Assembly: GCF_017726655.1 (NCBI RefSeq)
Contig: NZ_CP072309.1
Span: 1,732,501 to 1,796,500 of the forward strand
DNA length: 64,000 bases
Reading direction: 5' to 3'
From: Agrobacterium tumefaciens
GTDB taxonomy: Bacteria > Pseudomonadota > Alphaproteobacteria > Rhizobiales > Rhizobiaceae
Numbering within the stretch: the stretch's first letter is position 1; the number at the start of each line of letters is the position of its first letter. This document shows, piece by piece, positions 30,236 to 38,998 of this stretch. Below the pieces are notes generated by a model that did no database searches, had not been told where the DNA came from, and was given only the letters and a program-made list of their open reading frames with translations. The position numbers and the translations under genes are program-made.

Positions 30236-31195
30236 ATGAATATCGCGAGCTTTTCGCAATCGAAATACAAGAATGCCGCAACGCCGGGGGACGATGTGGC
30301 AATCATTCTTCCAGGACGGGTAACGGCCGTTTTTGACGGCGCCACCGATCCGACCGGGGCCAGTTATGACGGGCTGAGTTCCGGCCGTATCGCCGCACTT
30401 GCCGCAGCAAACGCGGTCGCCGAGATGAGCATAAAGGGCACCTTGCAAAGCTGCGAGGCGGCAGCCCTGTTTCAAGGTATCAGCGACATCCTGAAGTGCG
30501 AGGCAAACCGCATCAATGCAAGCCATCCGCCGTCTACGACGCTCGCGATTGTTGCAGATTTGGGTGACAGTTTTCGTCTGCTTCTAGCCGGTGATTCCGG
30601 TGTGCGTCTCAATGGCACTAGGGTGCTGCAGCACTCTAAAATAATCGATAAGGTTAGCACGTCAGCCCGTATTCATGTGTTCAAACAGTTGTTCGCGTTG
30701 CTCGGGGAGGGGGATGCTGCTGAGGCAAAAACCCGGGCCACCATATTTTCCGGCCTTCGCGCTGCGGTTAAAGCCGGGATTATGACGATGCCGGAAGCCG
30801 AAAACGTCGTCGCCGCAGCCGCCGTCGCAAGCGGCCTCCAAAACGACATGGACGCGGTCGAAGAGTTCCTGATGGGCGGCATTCGCGTCCAGCCACATTA
30901 TGCAAACAGGCAGGGCCATGTTCTCGGTTACGCGTCGATTAACGGTGGGCAGGTGGCAGGGGAGGGCTTGGTCGATCTGTCCCTGGCCAAGGACACGATC
31001 ACAAGCCTCGAAATCTTCTCCGATGGTTATCTGTCATTGCCGACCGGTGTAGACGTTGCCGATTGGGAGGCGGAATTTGCCCGTGTCGAGGCAGCGGATT
31101 TTCACAAGCTCGACGAATTCCCATCCGTGAAGGGATCGACATCCAACGAGTTCAGCGACGACCGGACGGTAATATGCCTGAAGACTCGGTCATAA
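30236..31195 (+). CDS. PP2C-like protein phosphatase
   Basis: 319-residue protein with the metal-site pattern of PP2C Ser/Thr phosphatases. It shows GDD (18-20), VFDGATDPTG (32-41, standing for the usual DGMGG), LLLAGDSGVRLNG, then LEIFSDGYLSLP and DDRTVI near the C-terminus. No membrane segment or sensor domain is seen, so it is probably cytoplasmic. ATG 30236 after AAGGAA was preferred to the frame start at 30197. It is the last gene after the ABC importer. Its substrate could be a regulatory phosphoprotein or, less likely, the imported compound. Confidence 0.7.
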   Translation: MNIASFSQSKYKNAATPGDDVAIILPGRVTAVFDGATDPTGASYDGLSSGRIAALAAANAVAEMSIKGTLQSCEAAALFQGISDILKCEANRINASHPPSTTLAIVADLGDSFRLLLAGDSGVRLNGTRVLQHSKIIDKVSTSARIHVFKQLFALLGEGDAAEAKTRATIFSGLRAAVKAGIMTMPEAENVVAAAAVASGLQNDMDAVEEFLMGGIRVQPHYANRQGHVLGYASINGGQVAGEGLVDLSLAKDTITSLEIFSDGYLSLPTGVDVADWEAEFARVEAADFHKLDEFPSVKGSTSNEFSDDRTVICLKTRS

Positions 31196-31347
31196 ATCTG
31201 CGGCGGCAGGTATTTCGTCGCTGGCTTTCTTCCACCAGGTTGCAAATCCCATGATTGACTGCCGGGCTCTCGCCACTTTGTGGGGTGTTAAAGCCTTCTG
31301 AAAGACGCTGTGTATCTGAGGTCGTCGCGGGAAAACCCTTGATAGAG

Positions 31348-31911
31348 TTAGCTCCTCATCTCTGTGCCGGCGTAGGAGCGATCGCTCCAAAGCAGGGCTT
31401 TGCGTGAGGGATCCGGGATCGATTCGGTGATGGCGCCAACAAACAGGATGTGGTCGGCGGCATCAACGGAGCCGATGAGCTCGCAATCAAGGGAGAGTAA
31501 CGCCCCGGCAAGCCGAGGGCTTCCTGAAGGCCAGGAATCCCACTGGCCGATCGAAAACCGATCCGGCAGGTTTCCCTTCCCCGCGAAAACGTCGGCGATC
31601 TCTTCCTGGCCCCTGGACAGCGCGGCGACGGAAAACCGCCGGCTTGCGGCTACGAGGTCGACCATACGGCTGCTGGCGTCGATGGAGATCATCAGAAGCG
31701 GTGGCTCAGCGCTGAGGGGCATGAAGGAGGTGATCGTGCGTCCGATCCGCTCACCCCCATGGGCGGATGAGGCCACCGCGACGGTGAAGGCGAGGGCGCT
31801 CATCGCGTCCTTGAACTCAAGTGGTGAGACTGCCGGCGTAGCGGAGGCTTTCAGCGGAAGATGCGCGTGAATGACCGCACCGCCATCGATAAGCTTGAGA
31901 TTATGAGACAT
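31348..31911 (-). CDS. Flavin reductase-like domain protein
   Basis: 187-residue protein with a flavin-reductase/split-barrel FMN-binding fold. Landmarks are the early FKDAMSALAFTVAVASS region, GRTITSFMPLSAEPPLLMIS with the conserved TxxSFxxLSxxPP pattern, and the late LFVGAITESI. Members reduce FMN with NAD(P)H for two-component monooxygenases. No partner oxygenase is adjacent. It lies 11 bases after the ferredoxin gene, so electron exchange with FdxA is possible. The ribosome site is weak. Confidence 0.7.
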   Translation of the reverse strand: MSHNLKLIDGGAVIHAHLPLKASATPAVSPLEFKDAMSALAFTVAVASSAHGGERIGRTITSFMPLSAEPPLLMISIDASSRMVDLVAASRRFSVAALSRGQEEIADVFAGKGNLPDRFSIGQWDSWPSGSPRLAGALLSLDCELIGSVDAADHILFVGAITESIPDPSRKALLWSDRSYAGTEMRS

Positions 31912-31922
31912 GCGACGCCGGG

Positions 31923-32258
31923 CTAACCGCCCGCTCCCGGATTTTTCGAAAAAATGGAAAACTTGGCCGCCGCGCCATTCATGATATCGGCATTGTCTGG
32001 CGGCGCTCTCTTTTGATGCACGCGCGGCCAGATGCCGGAATAGTGGCGGTTAAGGTCGAGCCAGACATGCAGTCCCGGCTCCGTATCTGGCCTGATCGCG
32101 GCGGCGGGGCACTCTCTCTCGCAAATGCCACAGTCGATACATTGATCGGGATGGATGACGAGCATGTTCTCGCCTTCATAAAAACATTCGACCGGGCAGA
32201 CGTCCACACAGTCCATATATTTGCAGGCGATGCAGTTTTCGGTGACGACATAGGGCAT
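31923..32258 (-). CDS. fdxA: Ferredoxin FdxA, 7Fe type
   Basis: 111-residue bacterial ferredoxin with one 3Fe-4S and one 4Fe-4S cluster. The N-terminal half has [20 protein letters not shown] followed by CPVECF. The second cluster motif [12 protein letters not shown] lies at about residues 40-51. The frame extends to 32378, but ATG 32258 gives the universal family start MxYVVTxNC; the ribosome site there is poor. It lies between sodB and the flavin reductase gene on the same strand. Confidence 0.9.
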   Translation of the reverse strand: MPYVVTENCIACKYMDCVDVCPVECFYEGENMLVIHPDQCIDCGICERECPAAAIRPDTEPGLHVWLDLNRHYSGIWPRVHQKRAPPDNADIMNGAAAKFSIFSKNPGAGG

Positions 32259-32361
32259 CTGGGTGCTCGAACGGAATGGCAGCCCGACGGCGGCTGTCCG
32301 GCTGCGCCTGAGCCGACAGGCCGCACGAGGTAGCGGCGCCGGCCAGATTGGTTCAATCAGG

Positions 32362-32961
32362 TCAGAGACGGCCGGCAACCGCCTGCCAGTTCACCAGATT
32401 ATCGAGGAAGTTCTCGATATAGGCCGGGCGCTTATTGCGGAAATCGATGTAGTAGCTGTGTTCCCACACATCGCAGCCAAGAAGCGCCTTCTGTCCGAAA
32501 CATAGTGGATTGACCCCGTTTTCAGTGCGGGTGATTTTCAGTGAACCATCGGTATCCACCACCAGCCACGCCCAGCCGGAGCCGAACTGGGAAGCGCCGG
32601 CAAGGGCGAAATTCTGCTTGAACAATGCTACCGAGCCGAAGGACTGTGTCAGCGCCTCTTCCAGCACCTTGGGCATCGCATGATGCTCACGCCCCATGAT
32701 TTCCCAAAAGAGAGTGTGGTTCCAGTGCTGGGAGGCATTATTGAATATGCCTGATTGTGCCACCGCACCCTTCTCATAGGTGCCTCGGACGATCTCTTCG
32801 AGGTTCCTGTTTTCCCATTCGGTGCCTGATATCGCCTTGTTGAGATTGTCGACATAGGCTTTGTGATGAAGATCATGATGGAACTTCAGCGTCTCCTCGG
32901 ACATCCCCGAGGGGGCGAGCGCATCATGGGCATAGGGCAGGTCGGGAAGCTGGAAAGCCAT
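32362..32961 (-). CDS. sodB: Superoxide dismutase (Fe/Mn)
   Basis: 199-residue Fe/Mn superoxide dismutase. Metal ligands are visible: His28 (LKFHHDLHH), His in [12 protein letters not shown], Asp and His in [20 protein letters not shown] is the conserved core. The sequence around SQFGSGWAW and the ligand region are closer to the Fe form (SodB) by my reading. ATG 32961 after AAAGGAATACCCC was chosen over 33018. It is probably cotranscribed with fdxA (103 bases downstream). Confidence 0.92.
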   Translation of the reverse strand: MAFQLPDLPYAHDALAPSGMSEETLKFHHDLHHKAYVDNLNKAISGTEWENRNLEEIVRGTYEKGAVAQSGIFNNASQHWNHTLFWEIMGREHHAMPKVLEEALTQSFGSVALFKQNFALAGASQFGSGWAWLVVDTDGSLKITRTENGVNPLCFGQKALLGCDVWEHSYYIDFRNKRPAYIENFLDNLVNWQAVAGRL

Positions 32962-33151
32962 GGGGTATTCCTTTGTCAACTGTTCGCTCAAGAGCATGAA
33001 AGAGGCTTGCGAAAACAAGGTGACAGTACTTCTAGGACCTCAATCGCGGTTGAGGTCAAGCGGTTTTTTGACGCCATGCCAACGGCGTGCCGCCGTACTG
33101 GTGAGGCAGGCCAGCCAACGGGACGGCGATACGGTTTGCTTGCTTTTGCGC

Positions 33152-36100
33152 CTAGAATTTCTTGCTGACGCCGAGTTTCGCGCCTGCTGATGTTTCCCCA
33201 TCGCCCTCTATGTTGAAAAGGAGTGCTGCATCAAGCGACCAGTTTTCTGCCGTCTCCATGGAAACACCCGTCGTGAGGGAGCCAAATGCGCCAGATCCGT
33301 CAAGACTTGAGACACCGACAGTACCCCCGAATCTCGGTGTGACGATCGAGCCGTTCTCAAGCGCAATCTGACGGGCAACCTCCGCGCCGAGGCTGACGCG
33401 GAGCTGTTCTTCGCGGAAACCTTCCAAGTCTATCCTGTCGCCGGCATCATTCCCCACGGCGTAATCGTCAACTGTCTCGGAAAAATAGACACCACGAAGT
33501 TTCGGCGTGAAAGTCGTAACGTCATCAATATCCCATCGACCGGAAATCGACGTGTCGAACAGCCAACGTGTGGTATCGAACGACCCGTCCCAGAAGGGCG
33601 TATCGATGTCATTTGCGGACCCTCCATAAAGAAGGCTACTGTTCCAGAAAATTCCCTGAGCGATTTCGAGCGATGCGTTCGGGCCTAGGAGCCAGCCGTT
33701 GCCGGTCAGTTCATTGTCACCATCGGTGGGGTCGGTCGTCCGGTCGAAGTGAAACGAGAAGCCTAGCAGAGCTTTGTCGGAAAGCAGATAGTCCACGCCG
33801 GCCGAGACCATGGCGAAACTGCCCCATTTGCTGCCCGATTCATCACGATTATGAACCAGAAACGTCCCGTCCAGCCAGATGTTGAAGGCTGGCAGTTCGC
33901 TCTCCGTCACCCCATCGGACCTTTCGCGGGCAGCTTCAATCTGGGCGAGGCTGGTGGAAAAGCCGAGGACCATCCCTTCACCGGACGGTGTTGCGCGGGA
34001 GGTCACGGCCTCCGTTGCACTTGCCATCTGCCGGCGTTCCAGAAGGCCCGGAACCTTGATGGTTGAAGCAAGAAGATTCTGTCTTGTGCTGACGAAACCG
34101 TGCACGAGGCGGTCTATCTCTCGTTCGACCGCATCCTCGTTATATGTCTTGATATCGTACGTGATTGTCGCCTCGTTTGACACTACTGTTGCGGTTTTCA
34201 AACGGAAGCCGACCCTCGCGGCGCCCTTAAACGCAGGGTTCGGTACGAATTTCAGGTATAACCCCGTCGATTGGACCGGGCCAGCCTGCGCGAACTCGCC
34301 ATATACGATAGACGCCTGCCCGGCACCTTGTGGGGTCACGTACGTCAGATCGGCGCCCGTGAATGGGCCTCCCGTGGCTTTTGCGGTGAGATTGACATTT
34401 TTCGGTGCCCCGTCTTTCACCTCGATCAGCTGATCTTCGACACTCACTTCACGTGGTGTCACCTTCAGCGTATAGCCAACAGAAAGCGTGCTTCCGCGCG
34501 CATCCCGCACCTGGATGGTAAAGGCGTAATCGCCTTCTGTTTCGGTTTCTAGCGGCCCGGTCAGTTCGCCGGTCGACACGTTGAGCACCATTCCGCGTGG
34601 CAACGTTCCGCCGATGAGACCGTATATGACCGGCGCGGTGCCCCCCGAGGCAGTTATGGTCTGGCTGTAGGCTTCACCCGCCATCGCATCTTTCAGTGCA
34701 CCGCCGGCGGGCGAGAGTGAAAGCGCGCCGGGAGGCGGCGTTACCGTCAAGGTAATGGTGGCGGTGGAACTGCCCGACGAATTGCTGACGGTATAGGTGA
34801 TGCTGTCGGTACCGGAGTAGCCGCTTGCGGGACTGTAGGTGAGACTGGTTCCGGCTACCGTTGCGGTGCCATGTGACGGGCCAGCGACGAGGACCAGCGC
34901 GTCGACCCGGCCCCCGGAAAGGTTTAGCGGGACAGAGTTACCGGTACTGTCAGCAGCCACGGTCACTGCGCTGTCGGTTGCGACCGGGGCCTGCGTCAGC
35001 ACGGCGATGTTGTAAATCGCCGACGCTATTACATCATCTGCGTCTCGCACCGTCACACTGAAGCTTGCGACGCTTTCCGCCGTCGGCACGCCAGCGATTT
35101 CGCCCGTTGCTGCATTCAAGCTCAAGCCGCTCGGAAGCGTGCCGCCGACGGCGTACTGATAGGGTGCACGTCCACCTGAAACCGAGATGATGGCACTGTA
35201 AGGTACGGCAGTAAAAGCATCGGCCAGTCGTCCGGGAGCGGGCGAAAAAACAAGTGTCGTTGCGGTCACATTGATATTGACTGTCGCTGGCGCAGACGTA
35301 CCACTGACATTGGCCGCAGTGTAGGTAAAGCTGTCCTGACCGGCATAGCCCGGCGCCGGCGTGTAGCTGATCGTGGTTCCAGTTGCGGTCGCCGTGCCAT
35401 GCGCCGGTGCAGTCGCAACACTAACCGTGGTCGCTGCGCCGCCCGTTATGTCAAGAGGAAGGACGTTGTTGGATGAATCCGGCAGGATCGTGACCGAAAC
35501 ATCGTTTGCAATGGGCGCCGCTGGGTTGACCGTGAAACTACGCGTTACCTGCGTTGCGGCGAGGTAATCGTCGTTACCTGGCTGATCCGCGTTGATCGTG
35601 CAGGTTCCGGTCGACACAAATGCCAAGATGCCGGTCGTTGTAACCGTGCAGACGGCTGTGGTGCTGGATGTGAAGACAGGCGTCAGGCCGGAATCGCTTG
35701 TCGCTGTCAGAGTGGGCGTCGTACCGAATGTCTGCGTGCCGGGATTGGCGAACGTTATCGTTTGGGTTCCACGCGGCGTAATGCTATTTGATGCTGTAGA
35801 GGCAGAGCCGAACCCTACACTGTTTTCGGCTGTAACGGTGAAGGTGTAGCTTAGGCCGTTAGTGAGACCGGTAACAATGATTGGACTGCTCTGCCCCCTT
35901 ACAGGCGCTACATCTGCGGGGATTGTGGTTACTACGTAGGACGAAACAGAGGTGCCGCCGATTTTCTGCGGAGGCTGAAACGATACCGATGCCTGCGTAT
36001 CGCCAGCGGTTGCAGAGACGCCTGTCGGCGCATCGGGAACGGTGGGGGCGACGTTGATGGAATAGGCCCGGCTACCTGTTTCGCCATTTGCATCTGTTGC

Positions 36101-37642
36101 GGTAATGGTGAAGGCCGTATTCTCAGCTGCTAACGGCGTACCGGAGACCACGCCAGCGGACGACAGTGTCAAGCCATACGGGAGAGCCCCCGTGGTTACC
36201 GAAAGGACTAGGGGGAGAGCGCCACCCGAGGCAGTCAGTGTCTGGCTGTAGGCGGTATCATAGGTTGCCGCGGGAAGACTGGTCGGATTGATTTCGATGA
36301 CGGGAGCGGCGATTGCCATCGAATAGGATTGCGAGCCTGTACCGCCCGTGGAATCCGTTGCGGTCACCGTAAATGGGAAATTGCCGCTTCGGGTAGGGGT
36401 GCCGCTGAGTTCCCCGTTGGTTGTCAGCGAGAGACCGGGCGGAAGCGAACCAGCCGATACCGCAAAACTGTGAGGCCCCGTACCGCCAATAGCGGTGAGG
36501 GTCATCGGTCCGTAGGGCTGGTTGTAAACAGGCGTCGAAAGCGTGACAGGCGTGATTTTTATCGGATCATATGTGACGGTGTTGTCTGTGCTCGTAGACG
36601 CCTCATTGGCGAGCCCAGCCAGTGTGGTTACTCGCCCAGCCGGAACCGTTGCAGTCACAGTTCCTGCTTGGCTCATGCCCGAGATCGCTATGCTGTAACT
36701 CGGTCCCGACCCCGTTATAGCCACGGTGGTGGCGCCGGCTGTTCCGGAAAGCTGAACGTCTGAAGGAGAGAAACCGGTGATGGGCTTATCAAAAACGACG
36801 TCGAACAGGATCGGAGAGAGAGAGGTCGGGTCAGCCTGTGTTGCCGCCTGGTTGATAGTCACGGCCGGTTTCGTCTCAACCGTATGATTGTAGCCGGAGG
36901 CCGTTCCGGAACTGCAACCGCTGCCACCCGAATACGACGCGCTTACCGCATACGTGCCGGACGCAAGGCCGGAAGTGCGAAACGTTGCCGAAGATGCTGG
37001 GCTGACCGGGCCTGTAGGTGACAAGCCGAGACTTGCCGATTGCGATCCGATCGAAATGTTCACGCTTCCTGGAGGCGACTGGCCGGCGTTGCAACCCATC
37101 GAGGAGACCGTCGCGGTAACGTCGACTTCCTCTCCCGGTTGGGAAGGATTCGGGGACGACGTCAACGAGATAACTACCGGTCCGCCTGCAGCGGCTCGGA
37201 CCACCACCGTGTTGCTCGTCATTGTCACGCTGCCGTTGCCGCCAATTCGCGTACCGGTGAAAGTCGCAAAATCCGAGAATTGTCCCGACATGACATCGAG
37301 GGAATCCACAGAGTAGATTGCGGTGCATGTCAACTTGTTCGGATACTCGAGACCACCACCAAGGCTCGGACAGGAAACACTTGCGCCCTTGATAGAGGTT
37401 GAGGTGGGATTAATGCCCGTAATAGTGTAAGAGCCGGGGTCGATGACGTAATCAAAACGGACCCCGTCCCCTTCGGCATTGAATGTCGCTGGAGAAGCCG
37501 AAACCGATACAGACTGGGCCAAGCTGGCCGTTACCGAAACGGTAACGAGCGCCAGACCCAGCGAACCCGCCGTCCGGATCGCACGAAAACTCGACGCCGC
37601 ACCACGGGCAACGTCACTCCACCAACTACGCCCGCTGCCCAT
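33152..37642 (-). CDS. Large autotransporter with Ig-like repeats
   Basis: 1496-residue surface protein. A signal-like hydrophobic stretch (GSLGLALVTVSVTASLAQS, about 26-44) follows a 25-residue N-terminal extension. The passenger holds repeated domains: He_PIG-type modules with pattern GxLPxGLxLxxxxGxxxGTP at least five times, one fibronectin-III-like unit (DAPTGVSATAGDTQASVSF), and tandem modules with HGTATxxGTxxxYTPxxGY. The last 270 residues form an autotransporter beta-barrel ending SKKF with a C-terminal Phe. A role as adhesin or surface layer is probable. It stands alone on its strand. Confidence 0.85.
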   Translation of the reverse strand: MGSGRSWWSDVARGAASSFRAIRTAGSLGLALVTVSVTASLAQSVSVSASPATFNAEGDGVRFDYVIDPGSYTITGINPTSTSIKGASVSCPSLGGGLEYPNKLTCTAIYSVDSLDVMSGQFSDFATFTGTRIGGNGSVTMTSNTVVVRAAAGGPVVISLTSSPNPSQPGEEVDVTATVSSMGCNAGQSPPGSVNISIGSQSASLGLSPTGPVSPASSATFRTSGLASGTYAVSASYSGGSGCSSGTASGYNHTVETKPAVTINQAATQADPTSLSPILFDVVFDKPITGFSPSDVQLSGTAGATTVAITGSGPSYSIAISGMSQAGTVTATVPAGRVTTLAGLANEASTSTDNTVTYDPIKITPVTLSTPVYNQPYGPMTLTAIGGTGPHSFAVSAGSLPPGLSLTTNGELSGTPTRSGNFPFTVTATDSTGGTGSQSYSMAIAAPVIEINPTSLPAATYDTAYSQTLTASGGALPLVLSVTTGALPYGLTLSSAGVVSGTPLAAENTAFTITATDANGETGSRAYSINVAPTVPDAPTGVSATAGDTQASVSFQPPQKIGGTSVSSYVVTTIPADVAPVRGQSSPIIVTGLTNGLSYTFTVTAENSVGFGSASTASNSITPRGTQTITFANPGTQTFGTTPTLTATSDSGLTPVFTSSTTAVCTVTTTGILAFVSTGTCTINADQPGNDDYLAATQVTRSFTVNPAAPIANDVSVTILPDSSNNVLPLDITGGAATTVSVATAPAHGTATATGTTISYTPAPGYAGQDSFTYTAANVSGTSAPATVNINVTATTLVFSPAPGRLADAFTAVPYSAIISVSGGRAPYQYAVGGTLPSGLSLNAATGEIAGVPTAESVASFSVTVRDADDVIASAIYNIAVLTQAPVATDSAVTVAADSTGNSVPLNLSGGRVDALVLVAGPSHGTATVAGTSLTYSPASGYSGTDSITYTVSNSSGSSTATITLTVTPPPGALSLSPAGGALKDAMAGEAYSQTITASGGTAPVIYGLIGGTLPRGMVLNVSTGELTGPLETETEGDYAFTIQVRDARGSTLSVGYTLKVTPREVSVEDQLIEVKDGAPKNVNLTAKATGGPFTGADLTYVTPQGAGQASIVYGEFAQAGPVQSTGLYLKFVPNPAFKGAARVGFRLKTATVVSNEATITYDIKTYNEDAVEREIDRLVHGFVSTRQNLLASTIKVPGLLERRQMASATEAVTSRATPSGEGMVLGFSTSLAQIEAARERSDGVTESELPAFNIWLDGTFLVHNRDESGSKWGSFAMVSAGVDYLLSDKALLGFSFHFDRTTDPTDGDNELTGNGWLLGPNASLEIAQGIFWNSSLLYGGSANDIDTPFWDGSFDTTRWLFDTSISGRWDIDDVTTFTPKLRGVYFSETVDDYAVGNDAGDRIDLEGFREEQLRVSLGAEVARQIALENGSIVTPRFGGTVGVSSLDGSGAFGSLTTGVSMETAENWSLDAALLFNIEGDGETSAGAKLGVSKKF

Positions 37643-37814
37643 ATGCCCCCCAGCATTAGAATGTGCGAATATGCGAGACTTTGCTAGAGATGATTGGAGG
37701 TGGGAGTCAACCTTTGCTTGAATAAATCACAGGTGCTTCTTGCTATTTGCGGACAGCGTGTCGTTTTTGCCCCATCTAAAGGCGAAAAGTCGCTGCAACC
37801 ATGAGGATTTCTGT

Positions 37815-38384
37815 TCACCGCCCAGCCCGTTCCACCATGTCTACCCAATCCTGAAGCGCTCTTCGAATTGCCGAATCCGCATCTTCACCGCGGGTGAACG
37901 CCCACCACGTGTGCGCGCCCTGCCAGACGGCGGCCATCTGCCAGCCGAGACTGGCTGCGGATTGTTCATCTTTCGAGACCCGGCGCCCCAGCGATTGTGC
38001 GAGAATCTCGCCCCAGAGGGCACCTTTCGCCCTGAGTTTGGGATTGCGGATATCTTCTCTAAGCAGCAGGAGCCCGTCACAGGCGTTCTGTTCTGCAGCG
38101 TCGCCCGGAATAAGTCGCATCAGCAGGGATATCGCGCCCAGTGGGGTCAACGGCTCCTCCTCGTCCGCTGTCCGCGTCTGCGTCAGCAGGTTGTCCCACG
38201 CGCGCATCAGCACAGACTCCACGAGGTCTTCGCGGTTGCCGTAGCGCTGTACCAGCGTAGCGGCAGAGAGGCCACTGGCTTTGGCCGCGGCAGCAAAGGT
38301 CAGGCCGTCAGGCCCTGTCTGCAACATCAGCGGCAGCAGGGCGTCAAGTACCTCTTCATCGGAAACAAGCTTGTGTCTTGGCAT
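37815..38384 (-). CDS. TetR family transcriptional regulator
   Basis: 189-residue TetR regulator. The DNA-binding part is at about residues 8-55 (GLTFAAAAKASGLSAATLVQ, then RYGNREDLVESVL). The C-terminal domain contains WQMAAVWQGAHTWWAF, seen in TetR_C groups. It is divergent from the RibD-like reductase gene, 47 bases away, and a 28-base palindrome fills the gap, so it most likely represses both genes. Confidence 0.88.
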   Translation of the reverse strand: MPRHKLVSDEEVLDALLPLMLQTGPDGLTFAAAAKASGLSAATLVQRYGNREDLVESVLMRAWDNLLTQTRTADEEEPLTPLGAISLLMRLIPGDAAEQNACDGLLLLREDIRNPKLRAKGALWGEILAQSLGRRVSKDEQSAASLGWQMAAVWQGAHTWWAFTRGEDADSAIRRALQDWVDMVERAGR

Positions 38385-38390
38385 GAGGAT

Positions 38391-38418
38391 ATTTATAAAC
38401 GAATATTCATTTATAAAT
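38391..38418. promoter_or_regulatory. 28-base palindromic operator
   Basis: Arms ATTTATAAA (38391-38399) and TTTATAAAT (38410-38418) flank GAATATTC. Read as one 28-base palindrome, only one base pair of positions fails to match (position 10 against 19). It lies directly between a tetR gene and its divergent neighbour and covers the likely promoter. Confidence 0.8.
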
Positions 38419-38431
38419 CAAGGAGGGTGGA

Positions 38432-38959
38432 ATGGCGATCATTCGCGGATATATAGCTGCCAGTCTGGACGGCTTGATCGTAGCGGGAGACGGGTCTCTC
38501 GACTGGCTCTACAAGTATGACGACACGGACCTCGGCGAGCATGATTATCGCCTGTTCCTGAAGGGGATAAGGACTGTGGTCATGGGGCGGGCGACCTATG
38601 ATTTCATTGCCGGGGAGCAGAGCCCCTGGGCCTATGACGTCCACCGTGTCATCGTCGTCACGTCGCGGCCGATCGAGCAGCCGAAAGGCGCGCTGGAAGT
38701 GCGCGCCGACCTGGATTCGCTGATCGAGGAACTGCGTGCTCTCGATGACGGCGATGTCTGGATGCTCGGCGGGGGGCGGCTGCAGATGGCCTTCATGGAG
38801 CGCGGCGCGCTGGATGAGATCGAAATATATGTGATCCCGGAAATGCTCGGCTCCGGCCAGCCGCTCTTTCCTCTGACCGGTTATCGGGCAAGCCCGACGC
38901 TGATAAGTGCAACGGCAATCGACAAGGGCTGTGTGAGATTGCATTACCGCTTTTCATGA
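38432..38959 (+). CDS. Dihydrofolate reductase family protein (RibD_C)
   Basis: 175-residue protein with the RibD C-terminal/DHFR-like fold. Landmarks are GYIAASLDGLIVAGDGSLDW, VVMGRATYDF and DVWMLGGGRLQMAF, where the GGG loop binds the NADPH phosphates. Such YyaP/YwjB-like proteins are common beside regulators but their reaction is unknown; folate activity should not be assumed. The start follows AAGGAGGGTGGA. It is controlled in all likelihood by the adjacent TetR protein. Confidence 0.82.
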   Translation: MAIIRGYIAASLDGLIVAGDGSLDWLYKYDDTDLGEHDYRLFLKGIRTVVMGRATYDFIAGEQSPWAYDVHRVIVVTSRPIEQPKGALEVRADLDSLIEELRALDDGDVWMLGGGRLQMAFMERGALDEIEIYVIPEMLGSGQPLFPLTGYRASPTLISATAIDKGCVRLHYRFS

Positions 38960-38998
38960 CGCTCCGGCGACCAGGAACCGCAGCGGCCAGGATGAGAC

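Noticed and set aside
33152..37642. Tandem DNA repeats in the autotransporter gene
   Set aside because: Protein modules repeat, but the DNA copies have diverged and no exact tandem units were seen.
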